In this document: piece after piece, positions 55,517 through 64,000 of the stretch
Position numbering within the stretch: position 1 is the first letter of the stretch
Layout: each line of letters opens with the position of its first letter
Assembly: GCA_002746535.1 (NCBI GenBank)
Contig: NVWA01000014.1
Span: 62,001 to 126,000 of the forward strand
DNA: 64,000 nucleotides
Reading direction: 5' to 3'
DNA from: Planctomycetota bacterium
Lineage (GTDB): Bacteria > Planctomycetota > GCA-2746535
Program-made: the position numbers and the translations under genes
Notes under the pieces: generated by a model
Seen by the model: the letters and a program-made list of their open reading frames with translations, nothing else
Told to the model about the DNA's origin: nothing
The model's database searches: none

Positions 55517-56430
55517 GAGATGCCTTTTCAAAATGTTTAGTTTCTTTGGCAAAATCTGATGCAAAGGTTTTATTATTAACAGGTGATCATGGCTATTCTC
55601 TATTTGATGAGTTTAGAAAAGAGTGTCCAGAGCAGTATATTAATGCTGGGATTGCCGAGCAAAATATGGTTGGAATGGCAGCTGGTCTGGCAAGGGTTGG
55701 ATATAGACCCTTTGTCTATGGTTTAAGTGCGTTTATTCCACTTCGTGTAATTGAACAAATAAAAATTGATATAGCTCATGATAAACTACCAGTGGTATTG
55801 ATTGGTGATGGTGCTGGCTTTGTTTATAGTCATCTAGGAGCTAGTCATCAAGCTACTGAAGACATTGCTTGTTGTCGTGCGATTCCAAACTTATCAATAT
55901 TTTCACCAGCTGATCGTTTTGAACTAGAATCATGCATGATTATGTCCTATGAGTCAAAAGGCCCTGTTTATTTACGACTTGGTAAAGCAGATCGAGGAGA
56001 TGTGCATTCCAAAAATTTGGAATTAAAAATTGGAAATCTTGTTCCAATCAAAACTAATAAATCAAATGATATTTCTTTTATCACAACAGGCTCTTTAGTT
56101 AAATCCGTTATGAATATCGCACTAGAGAATTTCCCAAATTCATCCGTATGGAGTTCACCATTTATAAAACCTTTTGAGAATAAACAAATTGTTGATATTT
56201 GTAAAAGAAGCCAAGTGCTTATTGTAATTGAAGAGCATTCCATTTATGGGGGATTGGGTTCAGTAGTCTCTGAAATTATTAGTGAGTTTTCTCCGATTCG
56301 ATTATTGCGCATCGGTGTGCAGGATCGGTTTTCTCAATATTGTGGTACTTACGATTATTTACTGGAAGAGCATGGTTTGGACGAATTATCATTGATAAAA
56401 AAAATTAAGCAATTTATTGAAAGCATCTGA
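55513..56430 (+). CDS. Split transketolase, C-terminal subunit
   Basis: The 305-residue partner has the ThDP pyrimidine-binding domain (GIAEQNMVGMAAGLARVGY with the catalytic Glu, GAGFVYSHLGASHQATEDIA) and the C-terminal transketolase domain (about 185-305). The two subunits together equal a complete transketolase of about 580 residues, lacking the usual cytosolic insertion length. It is followed by the SDR gene after three bases. Confidence 0.93.
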   Translation: MRDAFSKCLVSLAKSDAKVLLLTGDHGYSLFDEFRKECPEQYINAGIAEQNMVGMAAGLARVGYRPFVYGLSAFIPLRVIEQIKIDIAHDKLPVVLIGDGAGFVYSHLGASHQATEDIACCRAIPNLSIFSPADRFELESCMIMSYESKGPVYLRLGKADRGDVHSKNLELKIGNLVPIKTNKSNDISFITTGSLVKSVMNIALENFPNSSVWSSPFIKPFENKQIVDICKRSQVLIVIEEHSIYGGLGSVVSEIISEFSPIRLLRIGVQDRFSQYCGTYDYLLEEHGLDELSLIKKIKQFIESI

Positions 56431-56433
56431 ACT

Positions 56434-57357
56434 TTGCGTATTGCTATACTAGGTGCAACCAGTCAAATTGCTAAAGATTATATAAAGCTACAGTTATCTT
56501 TTGACTACCAATTGCTGCACTTGTTCGCCCGTAGACCTGATGATGTTAAAAAGTGGGTGAAGGGGCTTTGTGAAATAAAGAATTGTTTCATTGATGATTT
56601 TTCTAAATTTACAAAGGATTTAAAGTTTGATGTAATCCTGAATTTTGTTGGAGTGGGTAGTCCCATAAAAATTATTAATATGGCTGAGTCAATTTTGGAT
56701 ACTACATACAAATATGATGAAATGGCAATAAATTATGTAAAAGAAAATAAGGATTGTAAATATATTTTTTTAAGTAGTGGTGCAGCTTACGGTTCAAATT
56801 TTGATAATCCTGTAGATCAAAATTCCAAAGCTAGGTTCTCGATTAATAACCTTGAAGCACAAGATTGGTATGGCATTTCTAAGTTTAATGCTGAATGTCG
56901 GCATAGATCATTAGGCCATTTAGGAATCGTAGATTTGAGAATATTTAATTACTTCAGTCATTCTCTAGATCTGAAAGCAGGTTCTTTAATTACAGATCTT
57001 ATGTGTGCGATTAAAGACAATAAAATGTTAGAAACAGCAGATGATGAAATGGTGAGGGACTATATTGGTGCAGAAGATTTTTTTCAAATCATACAGTGTA
57101 TATTTAATGCACCTAAAATAAATACAGCCCTTGACTGTTATAGTAAGGAGCCCATTGACAAAAAGTCTCTTCTGGAGGTAATGGAGGAGCGATTTGAATT
57201 ACAATATAAAACGATTCAATCACGTACTCTTAATGCTACAGGAAAAAAACCTAATTATTATTCGATTAATAAAAAAGCTAAAGAGCTCGGTTATGAGCCA
57301 AAATATACTTCGTTGGAAAATATAATAGGTGGTATTCAAAAAATATATGGCAAATGA
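56434..57357 (+). CDS. NAD-dependent epimerase/reductase (SDR)
   Basis: An extended SDR of 307 residues with an unusual cofactor loop, LGATSQIAKDY, and an active site of LSSGAAYGS followed by WYGISKFNAE (YxxxK). The rest shows low similarity to known sugar epimerases. The start is a TTG three bases after the transketolase gene. Its place right after rfbFGH and the transketolase suggests that it reduces or epimerises the CDP-linked branched or 4-keto sugar. It overlaps the ABC gene by 11 bases. Confidence 0.82.
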   Translation: MRIAILGATSQIAKDYIKLQLSFDYQLLHLFARRPDDVKKWVKGLCEIKNCFIDDFSKFTKDLKFDVILNFVGVGSPIKIINMAESILDTTYKYDEMAINYVKENKDCKYIFLSSGAAYGSNFDNPVDQNSKARFSINNLEAQDWYGISKFNAECRHRSLGHLGIVDLRIFNYFSHSLDLKAGSLITDLMCAIKDNKMLETADDEMVRDYIGAEDFFQIIQCIFNAPKINTALDCYSKEPIDKKSLLEVMEERFELQYKTIQSRTLNATGKKPNYYSINKKAKELGYEPKYTSLENIIGGIQKIYGK

Positions 57358-59158
57358 ATATTTAGTACCAGATCATTCTATAAAAAACTTATTAATAAGA
57401 CTTTGGTTACAGATAAGTTCACGCCGAAAAAAACAATTTTTCCAGCTTTTAATTTTAATGCTTTTTGCATCATTTTCGGAAATCTTAAGTATAGGATCAG
57501 TTATCCCTTTCCTTGCTGTGCTGACATCACCCGAAATGGTTTTTAAACATGAGTACATACAACCTATAATTAAGTCAGTTGGGATTACAAAACCTGATCA
57601 ACTTTTGTTACCACTTACGCTAGGATTTTGTGGTGCTATTATAGTTACAGCTGGTATGCGTTTATTGCTTGTTTGGGCAAGTATAAGATTATCATTTGCA
57701 TCAGGTGCAGATCTTAGTTTTAATATTTATAATAGAACCTTATACCAACCTTATTCAGTACATTGTTCTCAAAATAGTAGTGAAGTCATTAATGGTATTA
57801 CTATGAAGACAAATTCTGCTATCGGGATAATAAGTAACGTGATAAATATTATTAGTTCTGTTGTCATGTTAGTTGCGATACTCTTGACTCTTTTCCTAAT
57901 TGCGCCCTATGTTGCATTTTTTACATTTGGGGTTTTTGGTCTAATGTACGGACTAGTAATTGTATTTACTCGAAAAAAGTTAGCATTAGCTAGTATTGTC
58001 CATGCACGCGAGTCATCCCAAATAATTAAAATATTACAGGAAGGTTTAGGTGGTATACGTGATGTTTTAATTGATGGGAGCCAGAAGGTCTATAGTCAGA
58101 TTTTTGTCAAATCTGATCAGGCTTACAGAAGAGCTCAAGCAAGTATTACTTTTGTAGGCATTTGTCCACGTCAAATAATGGAAGCAATTGGGATGTTGCT
58201 AATAGCTGGTTTAGCTTATGTATTAATTTTACAACCAGGAGGAATTGTAACTGCAATTCCAATTCTTGGAGCATTGGCGATTGGAGCTCAACGTATGCTG
58301 CCCGTTCTGCAGCAAGCATATGCCGGATGGTCAGGCATTGTAGGATACCAATCGGCATTGTTAGATATCATAAATCTTCTTGAGCAACCCATGCCAAATT
58401 ATCTAAATAATCCAAATACAGGATCAATTAAGTTTGAAAAGTCTATTTGCCTGAAAAATCTTGATTTTAGATATAATTCAGAATCACCTGATGTACTAAA
58501 AAATATCAATTTAATAATCTCAAAAGGAGATCGAATTGGCTTTATTGGAACAACAGGTAGTGGCAAAAGTACTTTGCTTGATATTGTTATGGGGCTGTTA
58601 GTTCCGACTAAAGGTGATTTGATAATTGATGATCAAGTAATTACTACTGAAAATCATCGTGATTGGCAAGTGCACATTGCACATGTTCCCCAGGCTATAT
58701 TTTTATCTGATTCCTCTATTGCAGAAAATATTGCATTTGGTGTTCCAAAAGAAGATATTAATATTGAAAAGGTTGAAGAAGCCGCAATGCAAGCCCAAAT
58801 AAATGAAACTATTGATACCTGGCCTTTGAAATACCAAACATTAGTAGGTGAGAGAGGTGTTAGGCTTTCTGGTGGACAGCGTCAAAGAATTGGAATTGCA
58901 CGTGCATTATATAAAAAAGCAGATGTGATTATTTTTGATGAAGCAACGAGTGCATTGGATAATGATACTGAGGAAATTGTAATGAGAGCAATCGAAAGTT
59001 TAAGTCCCAACATTACAATATTAATTATAGCACATAGAATTACAACACTTAAAAATTGTACAAAAATCGTAGATATAAATAATGGTACTATACTAGATGT
59101 TAGAGAATATGATGAAATTCAAAAAGAATCTTTAAAAGATTTTATTAGTAATAATTAA
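57347..59158 (+). CDS. ABC transporter, permease-ATPase (PglK/MsbA-like flippase)
   Basis: Half-transporter with about six membrane segments (residues about 30-320) and a C-terminal ATPase. Walker A is GTTGSGKST, the signature LSGGQRQRIGIARAL, and Walker B VIIFDEATSALD. The overall look, including the N-terminal FASFSEILSIGSVIPFLA and the SPDVLKNINLIISKGD lead-in, resembles PglK, which flips lipid-linked oligosaccharide. The start is set at ATG 57347 inside the SDR gene; a GTG at 57329 is the alternative. It may export the glycan assembled by this locus. Confidence 0.88.
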   Translation: MANEYLVPDHSIKNLLIRLWLQISSRRKKQFFQLLILMLFASFSEILSIGSVIPFLAVLTSPEMVFKHEYIQPIIKSVGITKPDQLLLPLTLGFCGAIIVTAGMRLLLVWASIRLSFASGADLSFNIYNRTLYQPYSVHCSQNSSEVINGITMKTNSAIGIISNVINIISSVVMLVAILLTLFLIAPYVAFFTFGVFGLMYGLVIVFTRKKLALASIVHARESSQIIKILQEGLGGIRDVLIDGSQKVYSQIFVKSDQAYRRAQASITFVGICPRQIMEAIGMLLIAGLAYVLILQPGGIVTAIPILGALAIGAQRMLPVLQQAYAGWSGIVGYQSALLDIINLLEQPMPNYLNNPNTGSIKFEKSICLKNLDFRYNSESPDVLKNINLIISKGDRIGFIGTTGSGKSTLLDIVMGLLVPTKGDLIIDDQVITTENHRDWQVHIAHVPQAIFLSDSSIAENIAFGVPKEDINIEKVEEAAMQAQINETIDTWPLKYQTLVGERGVRLSGGQRQRIGIARALYKKADVIIFDEATSALDNDTEEIVMRAIESLSPNITILIIAHRITTLKNCTKIVDINNGTILDVREYDEIQKESLKDFISNN

Positions 59159-59211
59159 TTAAAATATTTCCATGAGTGAGATTAAAATTTAATTTAAATT
59201 GGGTTTAAAAA

Positions 59212-59751
59212 ATGAATAAAGAAAATAAAAATACTCCAACATGCTTAATATTAGATGTCGATGGTGTTATGACTACAGGCCAATTTTTTTATACTGAAGA
59301 AGGTAAAAAAATGAAAATATTTGGACCAGATGATAATGATGGGCTATCTTTATTAAAAGGATTCATTGAAATTCGATTTGTTACTGGTGACAAGAAGGGT
59401 TTCCCCATTTCTAAAAAAAGAATAGTAGATGACATGAAGTATGAACTTGATTTGGTGAGTACAGTACGAAGGATTGATTGGATAAAAGAGAGGTATGTGT
59501 TGGAGAATGTGATTTATATGGGCGATGGTATATTTGATCACTATGTAATGCGCGAAGTTGGTTATGCAATTGCACCTGCTAATGCAGATAAGTTTGCAAA
59601 AGAACATGCCCAATTTATAACAGATCGATCTGGAGGTGACCGGGCCGTAGCAGAAGCATGTTTGCATATTTTAGACAAATTTTTCACACCGTTTGATCAA
59701 AATAAATTACCTAATTCAAAAGACAAACTTTCTGGAGAATGGGCTGTATGA
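59212..59751 (+). CDS. KdsC-like HAD phosphatase
   Basis: The catalytic motif LDVDGVMTTG (Asp15, Asp17) and the following KIFGPDDNDGLSLL loop, RFVTGDKKG and IYMGDGIFDHYVM, match the KDO-8-phosphate phosphatase family (C0 capless HAD, tetramer). 179 residues is normal. The gene is not next to kdsA or kdsB, so its substrate is probably a phosphorylated keto-sugar made by the neighbouring aldolase-like protein (inference). Overlaps it by four bases. Confidence 0.88.
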   Translation: MNKENKNTPTCLILDVDGVMTTGQFFYTEEGKKMKIFGPDDNDGLSLLKGFIEIRFVTGDKKGFPISKKRIVDDMKYELDLVSTVRRIDWIKERYVLENVIYMGDGIFDHYVMREVGYAIAPANADKFAKEHAQFITDRSGGDRAVAEACLHILDKFFTPFDQNKLPNSKDKLSGEWAV

Positions 59752-60917
59752 TTCATCAAAGATTAGATAATTTTCTTCGTAAGAGGCGATGCACATTATT
59801 GGGTGTTGGTCCGATGAGTCTGAATTGTGTTGATGCTGCAATTGAATTAGCAAATGAACACGAGGTGCCAATGTTGTTAATTGCAAGTCGTCGCCAAATT
59901 GATTCAGAAGAATTTGGAGGAGGATATGTTAACAATTGGACAACAGCTGATTTTGCTAATTATGTGATTGATTCAGATAAAAAAGGCAAAGTATTGTTGG
60001 CTCGTGATCATGGTGGGCCATGGCAAAATATAAAAGAAATAGAAGCTAAATTTAGCTTACGACGTGCAATGGAATCTGCAAAAGCTTCATACAGTGCCGA
60101 TCTTGAAGCTGGATTTCAAGTATTACACATTGACCCTAGCGTTGATATTCATGGTACGCCAGATGTTGATGAGATTTTAGATCGAGTTTTTGATTTGTAT
60201 GAATTCTGTTGGAGTCAGGCTCAAAAGTTGGGGAAAGAAGTTATTTTTGAAATTGGAACTGAAGAACAAAGCGGAAGTACTAATACTCAAGAAGAATTAG
60301 ATTATACACTTAACGCTGTGCAGAAGTTTTGTAAAAAAAATCATATTCCACAACCTACATTTGTTGTGATTCAATGTGGAACCAGAGTAATGGAAACTAG
60401 AAATGTAGGGTCATTTGATACACCGGTGCGTGTCGCTGATGAATTGCCAGCTGAAATTCAATTACCTAAAATGATAGAAATATGCAATCGATACGGAATT
60501 TTAATGAAGGAACATAATACCGATTATTTATCTGATGAAGCATTACAATGGCATCCACGATTAGGAATACACGCGGCTAATGTTGCACCTGAATTTGGTG
60601 TTACGGAAACTCGTGCACTAATTTCTGTTTTAGAAGAAAATGGATTAACAAAGCTTGCCGATCGTTTTTTAAAATTAGCATATGATTCCCATAAATGGGA
60701 AAAATGGATGATAAAAGATACTCTTGCTACTGATAGAGATCGTTCAATAATTGCTGGTCATTATGTATTTTCTAAACAAGAATGTATTGACCTTAAAGAG
60801 GAAGCCCACAAAGCATTGTCAATTAAAAACATCAATCTTAATCTATATTTAAAAAAGCATGTTAAGCAAAGTATCCTACGTTATCTTCGAAATTTTCGTT
60901 TAGTGAGGTCGAAATGA
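59748..60917 (+). CDS. GatZ/KbaZ-like protein (tagatose-bisphosphate aldolase family)
   Basis: The protein shows the GatZ pattern: LLIASRRQIDSEEFGGGY, VLLARDHGGPWQNIKE, LHIDPSVDI, FEIGTEEQSG and MKEHNTDYLS, with a TIM-barrel layout. In GatYZ this subunit lacks activity of its own and stabilises a class II aldolase. No GatY-type catalytic partner is in the window, so here it may act alone, for example as an aldolase for a larger sugar. The ATG at 59748, nine bases after GGAGA and overlapping the phosphatase stop, is preferred over 59739. The final 40 residues are basic and unlike GatZ. Confidence 0.8.
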   Translation: MIHQRLDNFLRKRRCTLLGVGPMSLNCVDAAIELANEHEVPMLLIASRRQIDSEEFGGGYVNNWTTADFANYVIDSDKKGKVLLARDHGGPWQNIKEIEAKFSLRRAMESAKASYSADLEAGFQVLHIDPSVDIHGTPDVDEILDRVFDLYEFCWSQAQKLGKEVIFEIGTEEQSGSTNTQEELDYTLNAVQKFCKKNHIPQPTFVVIQCGTRVMETRNVGSFDTPVRVADELPAEIQLPKMIEICNRYGILMKEHNTDYLSDEALQWHPRLGIHAANVAPEFGVTETRALISVLEENGLTKLADRFLKLAYDSHKWEKWMIKDTLATDRDRSIIAGHYVFSKQECIDLKEEAHKALSIKNINLNLYLKKHVKQSILRYLRNFRLVRSK

Positions 60918-61738
60918 AGCGCATAGCAACCATTATTCTTAACCGTAATTTACCAAAAGTAACAGACAAATTGTATGACCATTTAATGTTGTATGACGCA
61001 GACCTTTCAGATATTTATGTAGTTGAAGCAGGTTCGGACATTGAAAGATTATCAGAGCATGTTACATGGCATGCAGATTGGCCAGAAGCAAAAGAGCATG
61101 GTTTACGTTATTCGCGTGGCATGAATTATGGATTGAGCAAGCTTTGGGAAGAAGATAAATTCAAGAATTATGATGCTTTTTTTTTATTAACTAATGATAC
61201 TGAATTTTTAGCAAGACCAACCATAGAGCCATTAATGTCAATTTTAGATCAACATCCTAGAGTTGGGATCCTATCTCCATGTTCTGAAAGGTGGGGCGAG
61301 CGTTTATTGCTTAAAAATCAAAAAACGAAATATTTTTGGTTTATACATAATAATGCATATTTGCTAAAGCGTGAATTTATTGAATCTATTATGAATACAG
61401 ATCAACCAGATCATATACATTTTGTTTTTGATGGCACGAATTTTCGAGGTTATGGCACAGAGTCAGAACTTATTGCGAAAGCTTACGCGAATGATTGGGC
61501 AGCAGCAATTACATCAGAAGTATGGGCAAATGAAAATGAATCTCATTTGCTAAATAAAGCTGATTTAATTAAGACTGAAGGCTATGAAAAAAACTTAACC
61601 CTTTATTTGGATGAAGGGCGAATGTGGTTACGAAATAAATATGGGTTCAATAGTCGTTGGTCGATGCAGCAATATGTTAAAAGCTTTTATGATAATTTTT
61701 TTGAATTTCATCCAGAATTCAAATCATTTAGAATTTAA
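60914..61738 (+). CDS. Glycosyltransferase-like protein (GT2-type)
   Basis: An N-terminal strand-loop IATIILNRNLPKVTDKLYDH and the FLLTNDTEFLA block resemble GT2-type enzymes, in which the DxD-like acid coordinates the sugar nucleotide. RVGILSPCSERW and HNNAYLLKREFIESI are also found in glycosyltransferases of this kind. It has 274 residues and no membrane segments. It overlaps the GatZ-like gene by four bases, so is part of the same module. Acceptor and sugar are unknown. Confidence 0.75.
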   Translation: MKRIATIILNRNLPKVTDKLYDHLMLYDADLSDIYVVEAGSDIERLSEHVTWHADWPEAKEHGLRYSRGMNYGLSKLWEEDKFKNYDAFFLLTNDTEFLARPTIEPLMSILDQHPRVGILSPCSERWGERLLLKNQKTKYFWFIHNNAYLLKREFIESIMNTDQPDHIHFVFDGTNFRGYGTESELIAKAYANDWAAAITSEVWANENESHLLNKADLIKTEGYEKNLTLYLDEGRMWLRNKYGFNSRWSMQQYVKSFYDNFFEFHPEFKSFRI

Positions 61739-61806
61739 TTTATTGTAAAAAATAAGCACCCATAATTTTTTATTAATATGTGTTATTTTAACTGAGGAAA
61801 TAAAAA

Positions 61807-62562
61807 ATGAATATCGAAAACTATGGCGGTAATAAAGTTAAACAGTTTCAATTAGGTAATGCGGGTAAGGAAATATTAGGTTTAGGTCCCTATGAGTATT
61901 TTATTTATGAGACTGTAGAAAATGAAGAAGTGCTTTTTGATAGACTTAATTCATTTACGGTGTTTTTATTTGATAAACAAGATCATACAACTGTTAGAGT
62001 CGCAGAATCAAATGAAGAATTAAATAAAGGTGATTTAGTACAAGTTGAGGGTCAATCGGTAAAGATCATGTCTAAGGGGGGTGTTGTGAAATTTCTTGTT
62101 GCGGGTACGTTTGACTCTCACCCAGATATTAAAGGCGTTTCTGTGATCCGCCATAAGGATATTTACAAAGTAATCAAACCTTGGGGGCATGAGCTTTGGT
62201 TGAATGGTAACCATCCATGTTATGCGCTGAAGCAAATATTTATCAAAGCTGGTACAAAAACTAGTCTTCAATATCATAATTTTAAACAAGAAACAAATGT
62301 ACTTTTTGAGGGTACGGCTTTGTTACATTATAAATTAAACCCCGATGTTAAAAATGATTTGGTTATCTCAAATGATATTACAACAGTCCAAATTGAACCA
62401 ATTAGTAGCGTGGATATATTGCCTTCTACGCTGCATAGGCTTGAAGCAATATCTGATATTACATTATATGAGACTTCGACACCTCATTTGAATGATGTTG
62501 TTAGAGTAAGTGATGATAGTAATCGACCAGATGGACGAATTGAAAAGGAGCATTTAAGTTGA
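61807..62562 (+). CDS. Bicupin protein (mannose-6-phosphate isomerase-like)
   Basis: Residues about 50-110 form a first weak cupin barrel and about 130-225 a second with the pattern VIKPWGHELWLN, then FIKAGTKTSLQYHNFKQETN and DILPSTLHRLEAI, where the histidines and Glu bind a metal as in phosphomannose isomerase-like cupins. Such a protein could isomerise a sugar phosphate or bind it. 251 residues. GAGGAA precedes the start by about 8 bases; the gene overlaps the next one (TTGA). Confidence 0.8.
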   Translation: MNIENYGGNKVKQFQLGNAGKEILGLGPYEYFIYETVENEEVLFDRLNSFTVFLFDKQDHTTVRVAESNEELNKGDLVQVEGQSVKIMSKGGVVKFLVAGTFDSHPDIKGVSVIRHKDIYKVIKPWGHELWLNGNHPCYALKQIFIKAGTKTSLQYHNFKQETNVLFEGTALLHYKLNPDVKNDLVISNDITTVQIEPISSVDILPSTLHRLEAISDITLYETSTPHLNDVVRVSDDSNRPDGRIEKEHLS

Positions 62563-64000
62563 GTGGTAATATTACAGTTTGCATACTTACAGCTGGTAAA
62601 GGTTCAAGAATGGGTTCTTTGGGTATGCAATTGAACAAGGCCTTACATCCCATTGATGGAAAAGCTATAATTTCGCACATTATAAATAAGTTTCCGGCTG
62701 ATACATTATTCGTAATTGGTGTTGGGTTTCTTGGCGAACAAGTAAAGCTTTACCTTGAGTATGCTCATGAAAATACGAATTTTCAATTTATTGAAATTGA
62801 TAATTACGATAAACCTGGCTGTGGTCCTGGATATTCCTTATCTTGTTGTAAAGGATATTTGCAAAAATCTTTCTATTTTGTGTCTTGTGACACACTCTGG
62901 GCCAATGAATTAGATTGGTCTACATCCAATAATTGGATTGGTGTAGCAAGTGTTCCGGCCTCTGAATCTATTAAATACTGCAATGTTAAAATAATTAATG
63001 GTGAAGCTGTTGAGCTGATAGATAAGACTTATGTAGAGGGCGAAAACTTTAAAGCCTTTGTGGGTTTATGTTATATAAAAGACCATATGATTTTTTGGAC
63101 AGCCTTAGAGAATACAGAGTTAGTATCTGGGGAGCATCAAATTTCAAACGGCATCAAGGCATTGATAAAAGAGTCCAGTCTATTTCCAACGACAATAGAA
63201 TGGACAGATGTTGGCGATGCTGAAAAATATAAAAAAGAAGTTAGTTTATATGAAAATTATGATTTTAGTAAGCAAAATGAATCACTTTATATATTAAATG
63301 GCAAGGTGATTAAGTTTTTTGCTGATAAAAATGTAACAATTGGCCGTGTAAAAAAATCAAAAATAAATACAGAGGTTTTCCCACCTATCGAAAATTATTC
63401 AGATCAATTTTACTCTTATGTTTATCAACAAGGGGAAACATTATATAAAGTCGGTAATCAGAAGATTTTTAGAAACTTTCTGAATTGGTTAAATAAAAAC
63501 TTATGGACCCCCCATCCTGTAAGTAAAGATGTAATGAAAGAAGCATGTTTAAAGTTTTATAAAGAAAAAACTAATGAACGATTATCTTTATATTTTAAAA
63601 AGTATCCAAATACTGAAGGTGCATCGTGTATTAATGGCACACTAGTTCCATCAACAAGTGAATTGCTTTCTAATGTTCCATGGGATATATTATCAAATGG
63701 AATTCCAAGCTTTATACATGGAGACCTTCAATTTGATAATATTTTATATGATAAAGAATCTGATAAATTTACCTTATTAGATTGGCGTCATGATTTTGCA
63801 GGAAATATTGAATTCGGTGACTTGTACTATGACTTGGCTAAAATGTATGGTGGGATAATTTTAAATTATGATTATATTAAATTAAATTTGTTAAATTACG
63901 ATGAAGACGAAGATAATATTTATTTAGATTTTGCTCAAAGATGGCAAACAAATACTTATTTACAAATAATGACAGACTTTATCATCGATAATAAATATGA
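62559..64000 (+). CDS. Nucleotidyltransferase fused to phosphotransferase kinase (3' end outside window)
   Basis: The frame starts at a TTG overlapping the bicupin stop, after AAAAGGAG eight bases upstream, and is open to the window end (480 residues). Residues 1 to about 230 form an NTP-transferase domain: LTAGKGSRMG for the nucleotide and SCDTLW for the metal. Residues about 240-480 are choline-kinase/aminoglycoside phosphotransferase-like with FIHGDLQFDNIL and LLDWRHDF. A similar pair, LicC plus LicA, activates phosphocholine, so an activated phospho-substituent for the polysaccharide is a reasonable guess. The carboxyl end is missing. Confidence 0.82.
   Translation, partial: MSGNITVCILTAGKGSRMGSLGMQLNKALHPIDGKAIISHIINKFPADTLFVIGVGFLGEQVKLYLEYAHENTNFQFIEIDNYDKPGCGPGYSLSCCKGYLQKSFYFVSCDTLWANELDWSTSNNWIGVASVPASESIKYCNVKIINGEAVELIDKTYVEGENFKAFVGLCYIKDHMIFWTALENTELVSGEHQISNGIKALIKESSLFPTTIEWTDVGDAEKYKKEVSLYENYDFSKQNESLYILNGKVIKFFADKNVTIGRVKKSKINTEVFPPIENYSDQFYSYVYQQGETLYKVGNQKIFRNFLNWLNKNLWTPHPVSKDVMKEACLKFYKEKTNERLSLYFKKYPNTEGASCINGTLVPSTSELLSNVPWDILSNGIPSFIHGDLQFDNILYDKESDKFTLLDWRHDFAGNIEFGDLYYDLAKMYGGIILNYDYIKLNLLNYDEDEDNIYLDFAQRWQTNTYLQIMTDFIIDNKY

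Noticed and set aside
1-64000. tRNA, rRNA and tmRNA genes
   Set aside because: Scanning the intergenic gaps found no T-loop (GGTTCGAATCC-type) or acceptor-stem patterns; only the SRP RNA was found. Short gaps could still hide one.
1-64000. CRISPR arrays, insertion sequences and integrated phage
   Set aside because: No regularly spaced repeats, transposase, integrase or terminal inverted repeats were seen. The DUF723-like and ParB/RHH genes alone do not make a prophage.

Overview
The window is a 64 kb stretch of AT-rich, gene-dense chromosome from a Gram-negative, probably flagellated bacterium. No rRNA, tRNA, CRISPR array, insertion sequence or complete prophage was seen. Several features point towards the PVC group, perhaps Lentisphaerota: two pseudopilins with the 'CANQLKQLG...YDGYLPYS' pattern, a YdjY-like domain, type III glutamine synthetase and the carboxynorspermidine polyamine route. 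This placement is an inference from family content. TTG start codons appear to be common (folA, a sigma factor, a HAD gene, an SDR gene and the last gene).

Layout. 1-8.8 kb holds housekeeping genes: uracil-DNA glycosylase (5' end outside the window), an AAC(3)-like/TIM-barrel fusion, a YebC-family regulator, a small treble-clef protein, a SRAP protein, a PlsC-like/alpha-beta hydrolase fusion and an hslO-thyA-folA operon. 8.9-10.9 kb is a two-gene unit of a YdjY-like lipid- or membrane-anchored protein and a degenerate nucleotidyltransferase/CDP-alcohol transferase fusion. 11-13.3 kb carries an FtsB-like protein, fliM and a CheC-FliN (FliY-like) gene. 13.4-19.3 kb has a DHH phosphoesterase, a group 2-like sigma factor, a HAD hydrolase, an ECF sigma/anti-sigma pair, trkA and the SRP RNA just upstream of trkA. 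19.8-25 kb is one tight operon: argG, carboxynorspermidine synthase, carboxynorspermidine decarboxylase, yhbY, rhomboid protease and an alpha/beta hydrolase. 25-26.8 kb is an opposing three-gene unit with a ribbon-helix-helix protein, a ParB-like protein and a membrane protein.

27-31 kb contains metF, a small unknown gene and two pseudopilin paralogues separated by a broken copy of that small gene, a clear scar of tandem duplication. 31-37.4 kb has a SWIM/SNF2 helicase and phosphoesterase, HAD, endonuclease-like and Nudix genes. 37.5-41.5 kb is a six-gene operon (pheA, tpiA, secG, yicC, cmk-like, rpoZ). It is followed upstream by a bacterioferritin-like gene that has lost every metal ligand, type III glutamine synthetase and an MFS-HEAT fusion.

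48.4 kb to the end is a surface-polysaccharide locus running in one direction: wecB, UDP-xylose synthase, a Wzz-like protein, the CDP-3,6-dideoxyhexose genes rfbF-rfbG-rfbH, a split transketolase, an SDR reductase/epimerase, a PglK-like ABC flippase, a KdsC-like phosphatase, a GatZ-like aldolase-family protein, a glycosyltransferase, a bicupin and a nucleotidyltransferase-kinase fusion that runs off the window. The most interesting reading is that RfbFGH make a CDP-4-keto-3,6-dideoxy sugar to which the split transketolase adds a two-carbon unit, giving a branched-chain sugar. That step is inferred from gene order and is untested.
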